From Lunularia cruciata (lineage: Eukaryota; Streptophyta; Marchantiopsida; Lunulariales; Lunulariaceae), in NCBI GenBank assembly GCA_948567375.1, contig OX419762.1, positions 30,447,465 through 30,511,464 of the forward strand: a stretch of DNA of 64,000 nt. The letters are read 5' to 3'. Made by a program: the position numbers and the translations under genes. Positions 1 through 10,840 of the stretch are shown in pieces. Within the stretch, counting starts at the first letter, position 1. Every line of letters begins with the position of its first letter. A model generated the notes under the pieces. The model searched no databases. It saw only the letters and a list, made by a program, of their open reading frames with translations, and had not been told where the DNA came from.

Positions 1-673
1 CAATCCCTGTGCTTTGGGAAGCTGATTATAACAAATCCCAGAGAAATAACCATGGTGGTTAACCATGGGTGCATAATTGTTCAACTCAATTCAATGAGAA
101 ACCATTGCAAACTGCCGAATGGACCGGTACCAACGCAGATACCAATTCTAACTATCTTTCCCTATCAAACCCACCCACCAGAATTGGTGCCATATCGGAC
201 TGGAGATCGCTGGCACTCATCACGCCTTTCTCCTATTAGTAGGTCCAGGAGAGAAACTACGGATCGGTATCCATCCTCCTTACTGTAGAACTGCCGCCAA
301 AATGGTGACAGTCTTGACTAACCTAGTGGTGAAACAAGAATAGTCTGGATTTCAGACTTAATCTCCCCTGTATTTTAGCAGGTCGGCTAAACTATAGCAG
401 TTCCAGAAGAAGACGGACAGCGAACCGTAAAGGCCTCCGAACGCTTTCAACCTGAGCTCGTCAACTTCTCGGCAAGTTGGAGGAAAAGCCGTCCTGCCTG
501 CCTACCGGGCCTCGTTCCGACTCACTTTGCTTACTTTCCCACTCTCTGCGAGTCTTCTGGACAGAGGCTTCACCGAGAACCCCTTCCTGGTCGTCTACGT
601 CAAGTTATTGCAGCGCTTTGGCAATTGTTGCTACTGCTGCTCCGGGTTGAGTGATTGATTATCGTTGGCAATC
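1..673 (+). other. Upstream and 5' untranslated region of kish
   Basis: This stretch leads directly into the kish start codon at 674. It is much richer in GC than the repeats to the right, and from about 430 it has the mixed, CT-rich look of a plant 5' UTR. No convincing TATA box or conserved reading frame was found. A 78-codon open frame at 52-288 has no recognisable protein character. The transcription start cannot be placed from sequence alone. Confidence 0.5.
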
Positions 674-1406
674 ATGGTGAGAATGTGTTGGTTTGGTTGC
701 GTTGGAGTGGGAGATTTTGAATTTGTTGGCTGTTTTGGAAGCGGATTGATCGGATGGTGTTTGTACATTTTTATGGGGTTGTCAAAGCTGATGGGGTTTC
801 GATGTTTCTGGTCAATTGTCAGTCAGCCCTCTTCAATTTCCAGTCGTTTCTCACGGTGGTGCTTCTCGTCATCTGCACCTGCACGTATATCAAGATCCAC
901 TTCCCTAAAGTTTTGGAGAAGAAAACTGGGTAGGAAATCATCGCCTGGACTTGTTGGGGGTTTCATCTGCCATTCGATCGTATTCTTTCGCGATTTTATT
1001 TGGACGATATTTGAAAGTAGGACTAAAATTTTTGGAGTAAGTTTGGCTTTCCTAATTCGGCTTGGTATCTCACTGTTCTGGCCGTCTACATGGCAGGTTC
1101 CGAGGGTTTTTCTGGAAGGCTGCTCGAATTGGTGAGCATTTTAACCCAAATCGATTCAGAGTTTATTCATGCGTTCATTCTGATGATGGTTAAGCTCGAA
1201 GGCTTTATAGTGCTAAGTAGTTCGATTTGGAAGTTCGAAGTTAGCCAGGCAATCCTCGGGCTATAGAGATGGGTGCTTGAGATTCTCTTTGACAGCAGAG
1301 AGCTTATATTAACAGAATGGATGTGTCTACTTTATCAGGTGAGCGGTTGAGCCCTTGGGTGGCTGGGTCTTGTCTTATAATGGGTCTTTCCATACTGTTC
1401 TTCTGA
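674..1406 (+). CDS. KISH: Protein kish (TMEM167 family), four exons
   Basis: Kish proteins are small membrane proteins of about 72 residues in the Golgi/secretory pathway, conserved across eukaryotes and of poorly known molecular role. The spliced model is join(674..676, 823..929, 1097..1131, 1339..1406), giving 70 residues. Exon 1 contributes only the ATG, followed at once by a GTGAGA donor. Exon 2 encodes SALFNFQSFLTVVLL and the first hydrophobic segment, then IHFPKVLEKKTG. Exon 3 encodes FRGFFWKAARI. Exon 4 encodes GERLSPWVAG and a second hydrophobic segment ending in LFF and TGA. All introns are GT-AG (146, 167 and 207 bp; phases 0, 2, 1). Every codon joins in frame and the family's signature segments appear in order, so the gene looks intact. 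The unspliced frame across this region is not the product. Confidence 0.96.
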
Positions 1407-2354
1407 GCTGCTCTTCAGATTTTCTGAAGAAACAGGAGTGAAAAGCTAACCGACGAGGAGATTCATGGAAAATCAATACTCTGTGATTTTGGGGTTGAAC
1501 AGGCAGAATGAAAAGCCTACAACTCAGATTGAAGACAAGCGTTATGAAGCACATTGCAGTCCTTTGGCGTGTTGCAATGTCACTTGGTGATATTGAGAGC
1601 TTATCGTGGAGGTTGGGACATAAGGTTCTAGTGAACTGAATCTTGGAAGGCAGTGAGGAGAAGCAGACTCGAGCAGAGAGCAGAGTAACTACTGTACATC
1701 TTTCCTGCAGCATGTACAGTTTTAGTCAGGGCTCCCCGCCCAAACCAATTTACATTCAAGTTAGTTCACTCTCTCGTTTGACCTTGGGCATGCTGGCGTA
1801 TGTGAGATCATCGTGGACGGTTGATAGGTGCAGTCTTAGAGATTTACAGCTCTTCTGTCATGCACAGGATTTACATCTTCGTAGGAGGAGGTACTGTAGA
1901 CCTACTAAGTACTTGAGCAATCTAACAGAAGCATCAAAATTTTGCATTTATATCTATTTGTATATTTGTCAGGCAAGTCAAATAGAAATCGACAGGCTGT
2001 TATTCCTGTAAGTTGCTGGAGGCGTCACAAATACCGGATGGATTGGATGCACAGTTTTGCATATTTATTAAGTTGATCTGAATATATGGGAAAGAGATCA
2101 GCCATAGACTTCTACTGTGATACCGTTAAGGCTGAATTTACCTATAGTGACCTTTTCAGGGACCTTTCATTCCATGAGGCAGAACTTCACTTTAAGCTTG
2201 AAACACGACAGACAGTTTCATCCGCAAGGTCGATTATTGTGTTTCACCCCAGTTAACACTACAACAGACTGGTTTCGCCGAAATGATTAGTTCACCAAAT
2301 TGCTCGCCCATCAGAGCTTTAAGGAAGAAGGCGACCGCGTAGAAAAAAAAAAGA
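1407..2354 (+). other. 3' UTR of kish and downstream intergenic DNA
   Basis: Moderately GC-rich sequence follows the kish stop codon, with no conserved coding frame. Open frames at 1643-2011 and, on the other strand, 1375-1713 show no protein character. Part of it is probably the kish 3' UTR. No canonical AATAAA signal was found close to the stop, so the polyA site is not placed. Confidence 0.4.
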
Positions 2355-2493
2355 GGGGAAGACCCTATCAAGCCGTACAAGGATGAGACTAAAAAGGTAA
2401 AATGTGCAAGGGAGAGAAAAAAAGGTAGAATGAAGCTAAGCCCCAATAGAATAGAGTTTATACGAGAAATCTGCCGTATCGCACCTAAGATGT
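2355..2493 (-). repeat. Dispersed repeat R, copy 1
   Basis: Read on the minus strand, this copy begins ACATCTTAGG, continues GCAGATTTCTC and GGGCTTAGCTTCATT, and ends near TACGGCTTGATAGGGTCT. The same ordered blocks recur at 20758-20867, directly behind the 28S rRNA fragment, and more loosely at 21691-21770. Extra T-rich insertions make this copy longer. It could derive from the rDNA spacer or be a small non-autonomous retroposon. No tRNA-like promoter boxes were recognised. Confidence 0.55.
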
Positions 2494-2499
2494 CCGAGC

Positions 2500-4634
2500 A
2501 AGTTGTACGGTCTACACACAGAGCTTTAAAGGACTTGAACATCAGAAATATGTTTACTTTCTCACTTTACAGTCGTGCGATGCCCAATTGTTTAGATCAT
2601 GAAGTAGAGTTCGTCCTCAAGCTCTTAGACAAAACCACAAAATATAGATTCCAACCGCGTTTCTTTAGGGGCACTTCGATTGAGACTGATATAAACCCGA
2701 TACATTATTCTCATATAATCTTGTTTCTCAGGGATTCTTTTCGGTTTTCTACCCCACAAAAGGAAGGAATCAAAATTCTACAGAAGGATACAGCTCTGAA
2801 CTGTTATTTGAAAAATCAGCCCGATGAGATAAAAAAAAAAAAAATTTATCCTTTGTTAAACCAAAACCAATCCCGAACTTGACAACTTCCTTCAAATTAT
2901 GATATACTGGACAACTTCATCTATCTTGGACTTCCCTTTGAATATAATCAATGACGGTAATCTTTTTAATGTTTGAAAAAAAGACATTCACAAATAAATT
3001 CAAAAAAGAATGTAAATTTACTTCAGCTTTCCTTCTTGGTTGTTAAATAAGAGACCAACATGAGACCAAACATTATTTTTTGAATCAAATTGTCTCCAAA
3101 TAATCATAAACTAGAATAACTAAATGTAGGAGAAGTAGAGCTTGCAACCCATTAGTCATATTTATAATGAATTTGAATAATTTATTATAAAAGAGGATCA
3201 TAGCAGGGTCTACATTCCCTAAAATCTATACTAAAAAAATTTCATTTTAAGGAAAAAAAAAACAATGGTCTTTCGTTGGTTTAGCAAAATTTTAATTGAT
3301 AGCTATTTAATTTAAATAAACATAAATTTATCAGAATACATTATGATTTCCTTCATGTAACATTCACATCGTTTTATCACCAAACGGGTCGTCCTTATAA
3401 GTATAGAGCTAAAGTCCAATAAGCAATGGTAGCTCAAGATTAAAACAATATATAAATATTGCAAAGAGTTATTTTATTCACTCTTCAATAGAAAGTCTCG
3501 TCCAACTATACCAGTATAAGTAAGACAACCATAAAATATTTGGTAATATCAGTAATATTTGTATCAACTAAGTTAGTTGATGATAATTTCGATAGTAAGC
3601 CAAATCTTTAGATATTTGGCTAAGTCAATACCTTTGTTTACAAACTCAATCACTTAGTTGACATTCTTCTAATATTAGTACTATTTGTTGCTATGTCTAT
3701 TACCTCCAACTATACCTTAGATAAATAGTCTCTAATAAGGATAAAAATCTAGAAGTTGAGCTAAAATAAATTATCCATGCATTGTAAAAAAAAAATTCTA
3801 AACATCATTTATACTATTGCCTTGCATTATTAGGTCAATAAGTACACCTAGACATAAAAGTTACAAAATTAACAGAAGAAGCAAAGTAAAGGAAGACTTG
3901 TTCTACATAGTAATAGGTGCAAAGTTGCCAAAGTAGCCGTTAGTAGAAAAGTACATCAGGATGTCAAGCACATCTGCTTGACATCCTAATCTTGAATAGC
4001 ATTGGGCCTAATATATAATTTAGACATATACACAAACTTCTCAAAATTAACTCCAAATCTAATATGCAGTTAAGGATCACTTTCATTTCTTTATATATTA
4101 AAGTGCTAATACAAAGATCAATCATCATCCATCATGTAGAAGAATGATGTGGTTTAGACACAAACACAACTAACACGCTACTCAACTTGATTGCCAAGTT
4201 ACTCTTAATTTTATCTAGCAATTTACTTTTAAATTCACTCACATTTTCACCTAACAACTTTACTAAACGAGACTTCTAACTTTAGTTCTAACCAACCAAT
4301 GATGTGCTAAATGTCAATGTCCTTGTTGTATAATTTTGCAACTTTGCAACTTTGTAATGGTATATCAACTAGATGAGTTGAAAATTTTTATTTTGCTCAT
4401 ACAGTATATATCTTTTCCATTGGACCAAGTACTCAATTTTTTGAATGGACAACCAAATATTTGCTTGCTGAGGACTTGGTTGACCTCAAACTCCTCATAG
4501 TGTTCCTTGGATTCAAGCAAGGTGGTTGTTGATGTATATTTATTAATTGCAATAAATGGGACACTTATTCCTCAAGAGAGAGATATAATGCACAAAATAT
4601 TATGTTTTATGTATCAAAGAGATAAATTAGTATA
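2500..4634. other. AT-rich non-coding stretch
   Basis: AT content rises sharply from about 2900. No gene, rRNA or tRNA was recognised. The part around 4180-4320 faintly resembles 18080-18240 (repeated phrases about Caagttac, Ttactcac and tttagttct), so both may be remnants of one very old repeat. That resemblance is weak. Confidence 0.35.
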
Positions 4635-5205
4635 TGTAATATTCCGAGGATAGTAGAGAAACATAGAAGATAAAGCACAAGTTCACACTCAAACTACAAG
4701 GCCCCAAAGAAGCACCATTGCTTTATTATCTAACGAAGTAGAGACACTCAATGGAAGCATAACCCTTGGATCAGATATATGGATAGGTGACATGTCATTG
4801 ATCTTCACCCTCAGATTAGATGCGGACATGGGTGACATGTTGTATCTGGTCCTATCTGGTTGGTCAAACCAGTGTTGACCAAAGGGAATCTTTAGGGAAT
4901 CTTCGTGTAGGATCTCAAAATTGCACGGGTGAGGTATGGTTGGAAAGCTCAAACAGGGGGAGGGAAGGCCAGCCTTTTACTCTTGGGGGAGGATGCGCAC
5001 ATTTTTTAGGCCTAATTAATTTGTTTAGGCACTCTAAATTGCCTCAAAAGATTTCAGGCATATTTTGGTTTCTGCTCTTTTAGTAGAATTACCCTTTTGG
5101 TGATACCTTTTTCTGATCTATTTTGTCCTTCATGTGTAACATCCATCCAGATGTTACCAAACCAAATTTCACCTCTAGATCATATGTCTGGCTATTGGTA
5201 TTATA
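4635..5205 (-). repeat. Solo LTR, family A (copy 1)
   Basis: The segment starts TGTAATATTCC and ends GTATTATA, the family A ends (consensus TGTAATAC...GTATTACA, a perfect 8-bp inverted repeat). It aligns along its whole length with the LTRs of element A at 36354-36949 and 42784-43370. It is flanked by GTATA on the left and GTATG on the right, a target-site duplication matching at four of five bases. No internal element sequence is attached, so it is a solo LTR left by LTR-LTR recombination. Strand follows element A. Confidence 0.9.
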
Positions 5206-5939
5206 GTATGCAAACTTGAGATGTGATGGTAAAGACACCAATGTACTATAGAAAAATCTTAAGTATGCCCACTAATTGTAGTGGACAACAATCCTTAATG
5301 TCCCACTTTGAACTTTATATTACACCTATGTGCATATTATATTTCTTTTGCTAATTTTGTATAATGTGTAACTTCTTCATTGCATGTTTAACTCCTTGAT
5401 GGACCTGAACCATAAACTCCTCAATTATGGCAACTTGAGTAGTAGTATTACTAATTTGGATGTTCATCATAAATCAAGTAAAAAATGTTACCTTGGTTAA
5501 TTCATTCATAAATTCATTATGTGAAACCCTTACCAGAAAGAGTAAGATATCACATGCTTCTATTCATGCACTTAATGTATGAAACATATCTTCAATGGTT
5601 ATTATGTGGCCTCTCCTTGTTTGCTATGGTTTTGAATGTTGTAAGTAGTAGATATTGCTAACTTTGTAAAAAAACTCGAAACAATGTTCCACAAAATATA
5701 CTTATTTTTTGAGTTCTTCTATCAATAATGAGTAATCTACAAAGACTAAGTTAAAGAAGTTAGAATCTTATAAGATAACCAAACTCTAGGGCACCCTTTG
5801 TTGTAGGTGTATAAGAATCAACATACTAACTTTATTTACACAGACAACCATAGAATCAAAGCCAAAAGATATATGGAATAACTTATACACTTAGTTGTCG
5901 TGTGTGTATACACTATCATAGTGTGCTCACTATATTGCA
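5206..5939. other. Diverged intergenic or LTR-derived sequence
   Basis: No coding frame was recognised. Its position suggests the remainder of the 3' LTR of element B1, but I could not align it convincingly with the B LTRs at 12977-14219 or 58832-60131. It may instead be unrelated intergenic DNA. Confidence 0.3.
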
Positions 5940-6310
5940 AACAATGGGCTTTGATTACACTATCAAGCCATATCCACTCTAGCTAAGAGATTCTATGTGA
6001 CAATCACTAATCTTTTTCCATCATAACTAGGAGCTCAAAGGTTCAACATCAAAGAAGTGAGCTCTTTGGAGCTTCACTTCAAAGGCATACCTCTCTAAAG
6101 TGGCAAAGAATCCAACCTTGACAGTGCATTTGATGGCCCAACTAACACTACAAACAATGTAACAAATGGTAGCTCTATTAATGTGATCAATAGCACAACC
6201 ATGAAATCTAAGCACCACTAAGTAATCATTGAGCAACATTTGGTATAGCTATGATTGCCAAGAAAACCCTCCAATATCCAAGCAAACTAGCTTAGGCATT
6301 ATAAATGTCA
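5940..6310 (-). repeat. Partial 3' LTR of element B1
   Basis: This matches the opening part of family B LTRs read on the minus strand. It shares the phrases about agctaagagattc, catcaaagaagtgagctc, gatggcccaact and ccaagcaaactagct with 13840-14219 and 59750-60131. The edge at 6310 corresponds to the TG start of the LTR. Internal B1 sequence continues to the right and is interrupted by the family A solo LTR at 6543-7292. Confidence 0.75.
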
Positions 6311-6542
6311 TAAAAAAAATTGTGCATATATGCATTGCTACCCAACATACATCACTATCACATCCTACATTATAAAAGCACAACTCATATAAAAGTCATA
6401 GAAAAACTCCTAAAACTCACAATCACCTCCCTAGCTAGTGATTAGGTCCCTCTTACTCTAGATAGTCATCTACTCCAAGGATGTGATATGTCCTATGGCG
6501 GGCAAAGATCAAAAGATAGGGTGTTATCAAGCCACATCATTA

Positions 6543-7292
6543 TGTAATGTTCCAAGGATAGTAGAGAAACACAAAAGAGAAAGCACAAGTTCACACTCAA
6601 ATTCTGATGCCCCAAAGGAGCACCTGGGCTTTATTATATAGCAAAGTAGAGACACTCAATGGAAGCATAACCCTTGGATCAGATATATGGATTGGTGACA
6701 TGTCATTGATCTCCTCAGATTAGATGCATGCATGGGTGATATGTCAGATTTGGTCCTATTTGGTTGGTCAAACCAGTGCTGACCAGGGAGAATTGTTAGA
6801 GAATCTTCTTGTAGGATCTTAAAATTGCATGGATGAGGTACCATTGGAAAGCTCTTGATGAGACAAGGGGGGGGGGAGGGTGGGAACACCAACCTTTTTT
6901 GTTCTCTAGGAAAGGGAGGGGGGGATGGCACATTTTTTAGGCCTAATTCATCCATTTAAGCCCTCTAAATTGCCCCCAAAGATTTCAAGCATATTTTGGT
7001 TTTTGCTCTATTAGTAGAAGTAGACTTTTGGTGATACCTATTTCTCATCTGTTTAGTCCTTCATGTGTAACATCTTTCTGGTTGTTACCAAACCAAATTT
7101 TATCTCTAAATCATATGTCTAGCTATTGGTTCTAAGGTTTTCAAGTATATTTTGGTTTCTGCCCTACTAGTAGAAGTACTCTTTTGATGATAACTCTATC
7201 TGATTTATTTATTCCATAATGTATAACATCCTTCTAGATGTTACCAAACCAAATTTCACCTCTAGATCATGTGTCTAACTATTGGTATTACA
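6543..7292 (-). repeat. Solo LTR, family A (copy 2), with internal tandem duplication
   Basis: It begins TGTAATGTTCC, ends GTATTACA and is flanked on both sides by CATTA (6538-6542 and 7293-7297), a perfect 5-bp target duplication. It is longer than its relatives because the terminal 155 bp or so is present twice: about 6978-7131 and 7132-7288 both contain the TTTTGGTTT, AGTAGAAGTA, GTTACCAAACCAAATTT and tctaactattgg blocks. A G11 run lies near 6868. It is inserted in the 3' part of element B1. Confidence 0.93.
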
Positions 7293-7352
7293 CATTAGTT
7301 GCATGTTTTGCATTTTACACCATATAAGGAGTGAAATAGCTATAGGTCAAGT

Positions 7353-7487
7353 ACATCAAGGACATGGCCACTAACTATGAGGAACCACAATGAGAGGAGG
7401 AGTCAAACATGCCATATGCCATCCTCTCAAATAACTATTGCACACCAACATAGTAGCAACTCCACAACAAGTGCCATATAACCTACA
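7353..7487 (-). pseudogene. B1 PHD finger (C-terminal domain of retrotransposon polyprotein)
   Basis: Read on the minus strand, the translation contains ATMLVCNSYLRGWHMAC followed by LTPPLIVVP, then WPCP-stop-C. This is the classic PHD order MLxCDxCxxGWHxxCxxPPL...WxCxxC. Two ligands have changed to tyrosine (C2 at 7480-7478, and C4 in CNSY). The last pair, C7 and C8 (7364-7362 and 7355-7353), survives, although copy B2 has lost it. PHD fingers usually read histone H3 tails. Together the two copies show that the ancestral element carried a complete C4HC3 finger. Confidence 0.85.
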
Positions 7488-8339
7488 CCACAAACCTACA
7501 CATATAACTGTCCATACTACCATCAATGTTTGGGATGTGGCATGGTGCACAATTGTGCATATGATCCTTCCAAAAAATATCATTGCATTGTTCCAACATG
7601 AGGAGTTTGGAAGGCAAAACCTCACATGTTCATAAGATAGTGCAACCTATAGTTGGATCAAGTGTTGGTGGCGTAGTTTGTTGTAGATATATAGGTATAC
7701 AAGAACAGAAGCCATTCTAGGAATGGGTTACCCAAAACTCATGAAGTGAAAATGATTGGTAAGCAAGATGTACATGATTCACAATGCTAGAATAGTGAGA
7801 AATCCATAAGGTAGAATGCATCAAATGTAACTTGAAGCAAAGGCAACACTAAAACAAATTGAGAATAACATATGGCTAACAGACTAGTAAACCACAATAA
7901 AATTGAGAACTCTATGCAAACAATTGCAAGAAATAGGTAAAGTTATGTAAATGACTGCCTGTAAGCAGTGCATGAATGATAAAAATAAAAAAGTGGGTTG
8001 GAGTCGGGTAGGAACATTGTATACAAAAGAGGTCCCATGAATTAGGCAAAGAGCAAAGGAAAAATAATAAGGAAGGAATTAGTTGGGGAATGGAGGAGTG
8101 GAACAATGCAAGAGCTATAGGATGATGTGGCTATATAAACCTATCAAAGTGTAGCAGGGTGAGCAAAGCAAAAAAGGACAGGATATAAAGTATATCACAA
8201 CAAGTGATATGGATGCTTGAGTCCTAAAACACTAAACATCAAAAGGAAGCAGAAGGCGGCCATAGTAAAACTTCACGAAAACACCTGCAATATATATTTT
8301 GTAGATAAATATGTATCTGCACATACAATTTTCAAGCTT

Positions 8340-9300
8340 GGATCCATACTACCATTAATGTTTAGGAGGTTGCATGGTCCACAATTGCCCACATGATCCT
8401 TCTAGATAGTGTGGCATCCTTCCTTCCAACATGAGAACTTTGAAAGGCAAAACCTCACACACTCTCAAGATAGTATAGCATGTAGTTAAATCAAGTGTTG
8501 TTGGTGCAATTTGTTATAGATATACATAATCATTTGGATGAAATTGATGGATTGAGTGTCTATAACCTCCTCCTCAAATAGTAGCATAATGTAAGGTATT
8601 TTTATACTGATAAATCACTAAGTTCTCAAATTCCATTGGCATCATTCTTTGAAAGGTTATCCCTACAAGAACATGCATTTATTATACATTTGGATCATCT
8701 AAGTTCAAAACTACGATATGATCATGACAAATGGCTATAGGTAAATTTGGATCTTGGCTATAGAATAGAAAGTAAGGAAAGAAGGATGCTATGGAGACTT
8801 TCAAGTTGAACCAATAGCCCATGGCCAACCAAGGTAAGTGGAGATCTCAATTTCCCAAGTGGTCTCTCTACAAAGCATACTTATATGCAATTCTTTCTTT
8901 ACCATCTGAACCACTCTCTTTGCAAATCTATCTACCTCAAGGTGATCTTAAGAGGTAATATGGTGATCAATCTAGGCCTTTTTACACAAAGCCTAAAACT
9001 CTCCCAAGAACTCTATACCTTGATAAGTCAAGATCTCAATTGTTGCACCAAATTAATTGAGAACTTGATCCAAGAATGAGTAAGTTGTACTTTCATTGGA
9101 CTTTTTACCAACTTAATCCACTTTGAGAAGTACTCCACCATAATCAAAACATACCAATGATGTCTCACAATTTATAGTAAATGTCCAACAAAGGCCAAAC
9201 TCTAATCCTATGATAGCTAGTGGGTTTATGGTGGAATAGGAGTATTGAATGATGCTTAATCTCAATCACCAATTGCAAGTTTAGCAACACGCTATTGTAC
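8340..9300 (-). pseudogene. B1 integrase relic
   Basis: The region after the deleted RT resembles the integrase zinc-binding and catalytic regions of B2. Minus-strand translation near 9140-8990 gives MVEYFSKWIKLV, matching MVEHFSKWIELV of B2, and the surrounding DNA aligns block by block with 54660-55070. Several stops and frameshifts make it non-functional. Farther left, the DNA aligns with the integrase C-terminal part of B2 before the PHD finger. Confidence 0.75.
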
Positions 9301-9339
9301 ATTAGTCTACATAACAAACTTGATGTTTACTTGCTACCA

Positions 9340-9800
9340 CCTATCTGCAAGAATCACCCATCCAAAGGAACATTCTCCAAAATGTATGCTAGAAAAACTG
9401 CTTGATGAACCTAGAGATGTCATAATACACATATCATCTCCAAGAATATACCAGAATGGGGATCCTATATAGACCCTAACCTTGTCCAACATGTGCATAT
9501 CCCTGACATGGCCATCAAATAAATCACTAAATGAATGGTACCATGTCTTTCCAAATCTTGTGCCCCCAACAAGGTGTGGGTCTTTAGCCTTGATTTTTCA
9601 TATTGGTAACAAATTTGGATACCTATAGGCCAAGTGTACCAAATGATGTAGAGAGACTTGTCTAGCAATATTATCTCCTTCCACATACAAGTACCTTTAA
9701 ATATATATGTTTGTCTATAATACCGTAGCTAGTCTAGTGTTGATCCCATCAAACAGATCCAATAGGCATACTCCTTCCATTGGGTATTGCCAAGCAATAA
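9340..9800 (-). pseudogene. B1 cytosine-5 DNA methyltransferase relic (N-terminal half)
   Basis: Motif I reads EGVCLLDLFDGINT on the minus strand (9777-9733), very like the LFDGIxTG motif of DNMT3 enzymes. Motif IV, with the catalytic Cys, reads WPCQGYAHVGQG in a shifted frame starting at 9514. Motif VI reads YILENVPL around 9380. The conserved stretch LLGAQDLERHG precedes motif IV exactly as in B3. Motifs VIII-X are missing because a deletion joins this half to the integrase. Broken by stops and at least one frameshift. Confidence 0.85.
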
Positions 9801-10429
9801 GTGTGGTCACCAAAGGTGACAAGGTAATAAACTCCAAAATCTCACCCTCAAATTGGTCTACTTGTGGTACAAAGGCTCCATTCCAAGCATATTATACCAA
9901 TTGATTTCCAAGTTGTTGTAATACTTCATCAAAATGGAACAGATGGAACAACCCTACTTATGCTCCAAATCCAAGTGATCTACTCTAGTATGTGGGTATC
10001 ATGTACATGGGTGTTCCTCTCCAATAACTCATTAGGCCAAGTTAAAAGTGGAGATTGATACATGGTCCTTGACTCTAGTGAACCCAGACAACCATTACTA
10101 AAGTGCATTGGTAGGCAACATACATGTCTCTCACCTGACTACCAACCTAGCCTGTAGGAAGTTGTCTCTTCCCAGTAATTAATGCTGAAAACCTATGGGA
10201 TATAACACTTCTCCACCAACTAGCACATTATATGACTCAGTTAATGTTACAATGGCTTGAGCTATCACCAAAGAACTATCAATCAAATGATTGTGCTAAA
10301 CTTGAACAATGAGCTACTCATATGTGATGTACTATGTGGAACCACCCTCTAGAGATTTCCATATCTAGAATTGATATCCTTCTACATTGGTCTTCCATAC
10401 CCCAAGATCAACAACTACGGCCTTCTCCA

Positions 10430-10840
10430 ACATAAGAGGTTGTGCACCAAAGTCTAATAAGACACTTTATGGTGTATAGACATTTCTTAAAGGTCCAACC
10501 AAACTAAAAATCTCACTTTAATTTCCAATAGGAACTCCAAGTGTAAACCTAGCTCTCTCAAATGTAGGTCTAGCAAGTAACTCTTCCAACCTAGTAGTTC
10601 CTCTGCTTACCATAAGCCACTAGTAGGCAAATGGATCCCATGCTTCTCAACCAAGTTTTCTCCACCAGCAACCACCTTTGCTCTAGAAGTATAAAATATA
10701 CTATCCCTATTCTCACAAAGTGTGAAAGCCAAGAAAAAAACACTAGAGCTAGGTCAACTCCCAATGTAAATATGTCATTGGTTGAGAACAAATTGGACCA
10801 CATAATCAACTAAGCCGCCCCCAATATTTTATTAGACATT
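10430..10840 (-). pseudogene. B1 retropepsin-like protease relic
   Basis: Minus-strand translation has the phrase FTLGVDLALVF upstream and the active-site segment VLLDFGAQPLML near 10480-10450. The equivalent Ty3/gypsy motif is LLDSGA; here phenylalanine stands in second place, as in B2 and B3. The protease would cleave the polyprotein. Stops interrupt the frame. Confidence 0.72.

Noticed and set aside
665-1135. 156-codon plus-strand open frame over the kish locus
   Set aside because: It reads through exon 2 in the wrong frame and across introns. The spliced model restores every conserved kish segment with GT-AG borders.
4635-7292. The two family A LTRs at 4635 and 6543 as ends of one element
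   Set aside because: Each has its own distinct target duplication (GTATA/GTATG and CATTA/CATTA), and the sequence between is from element B1 and has no family A domains.
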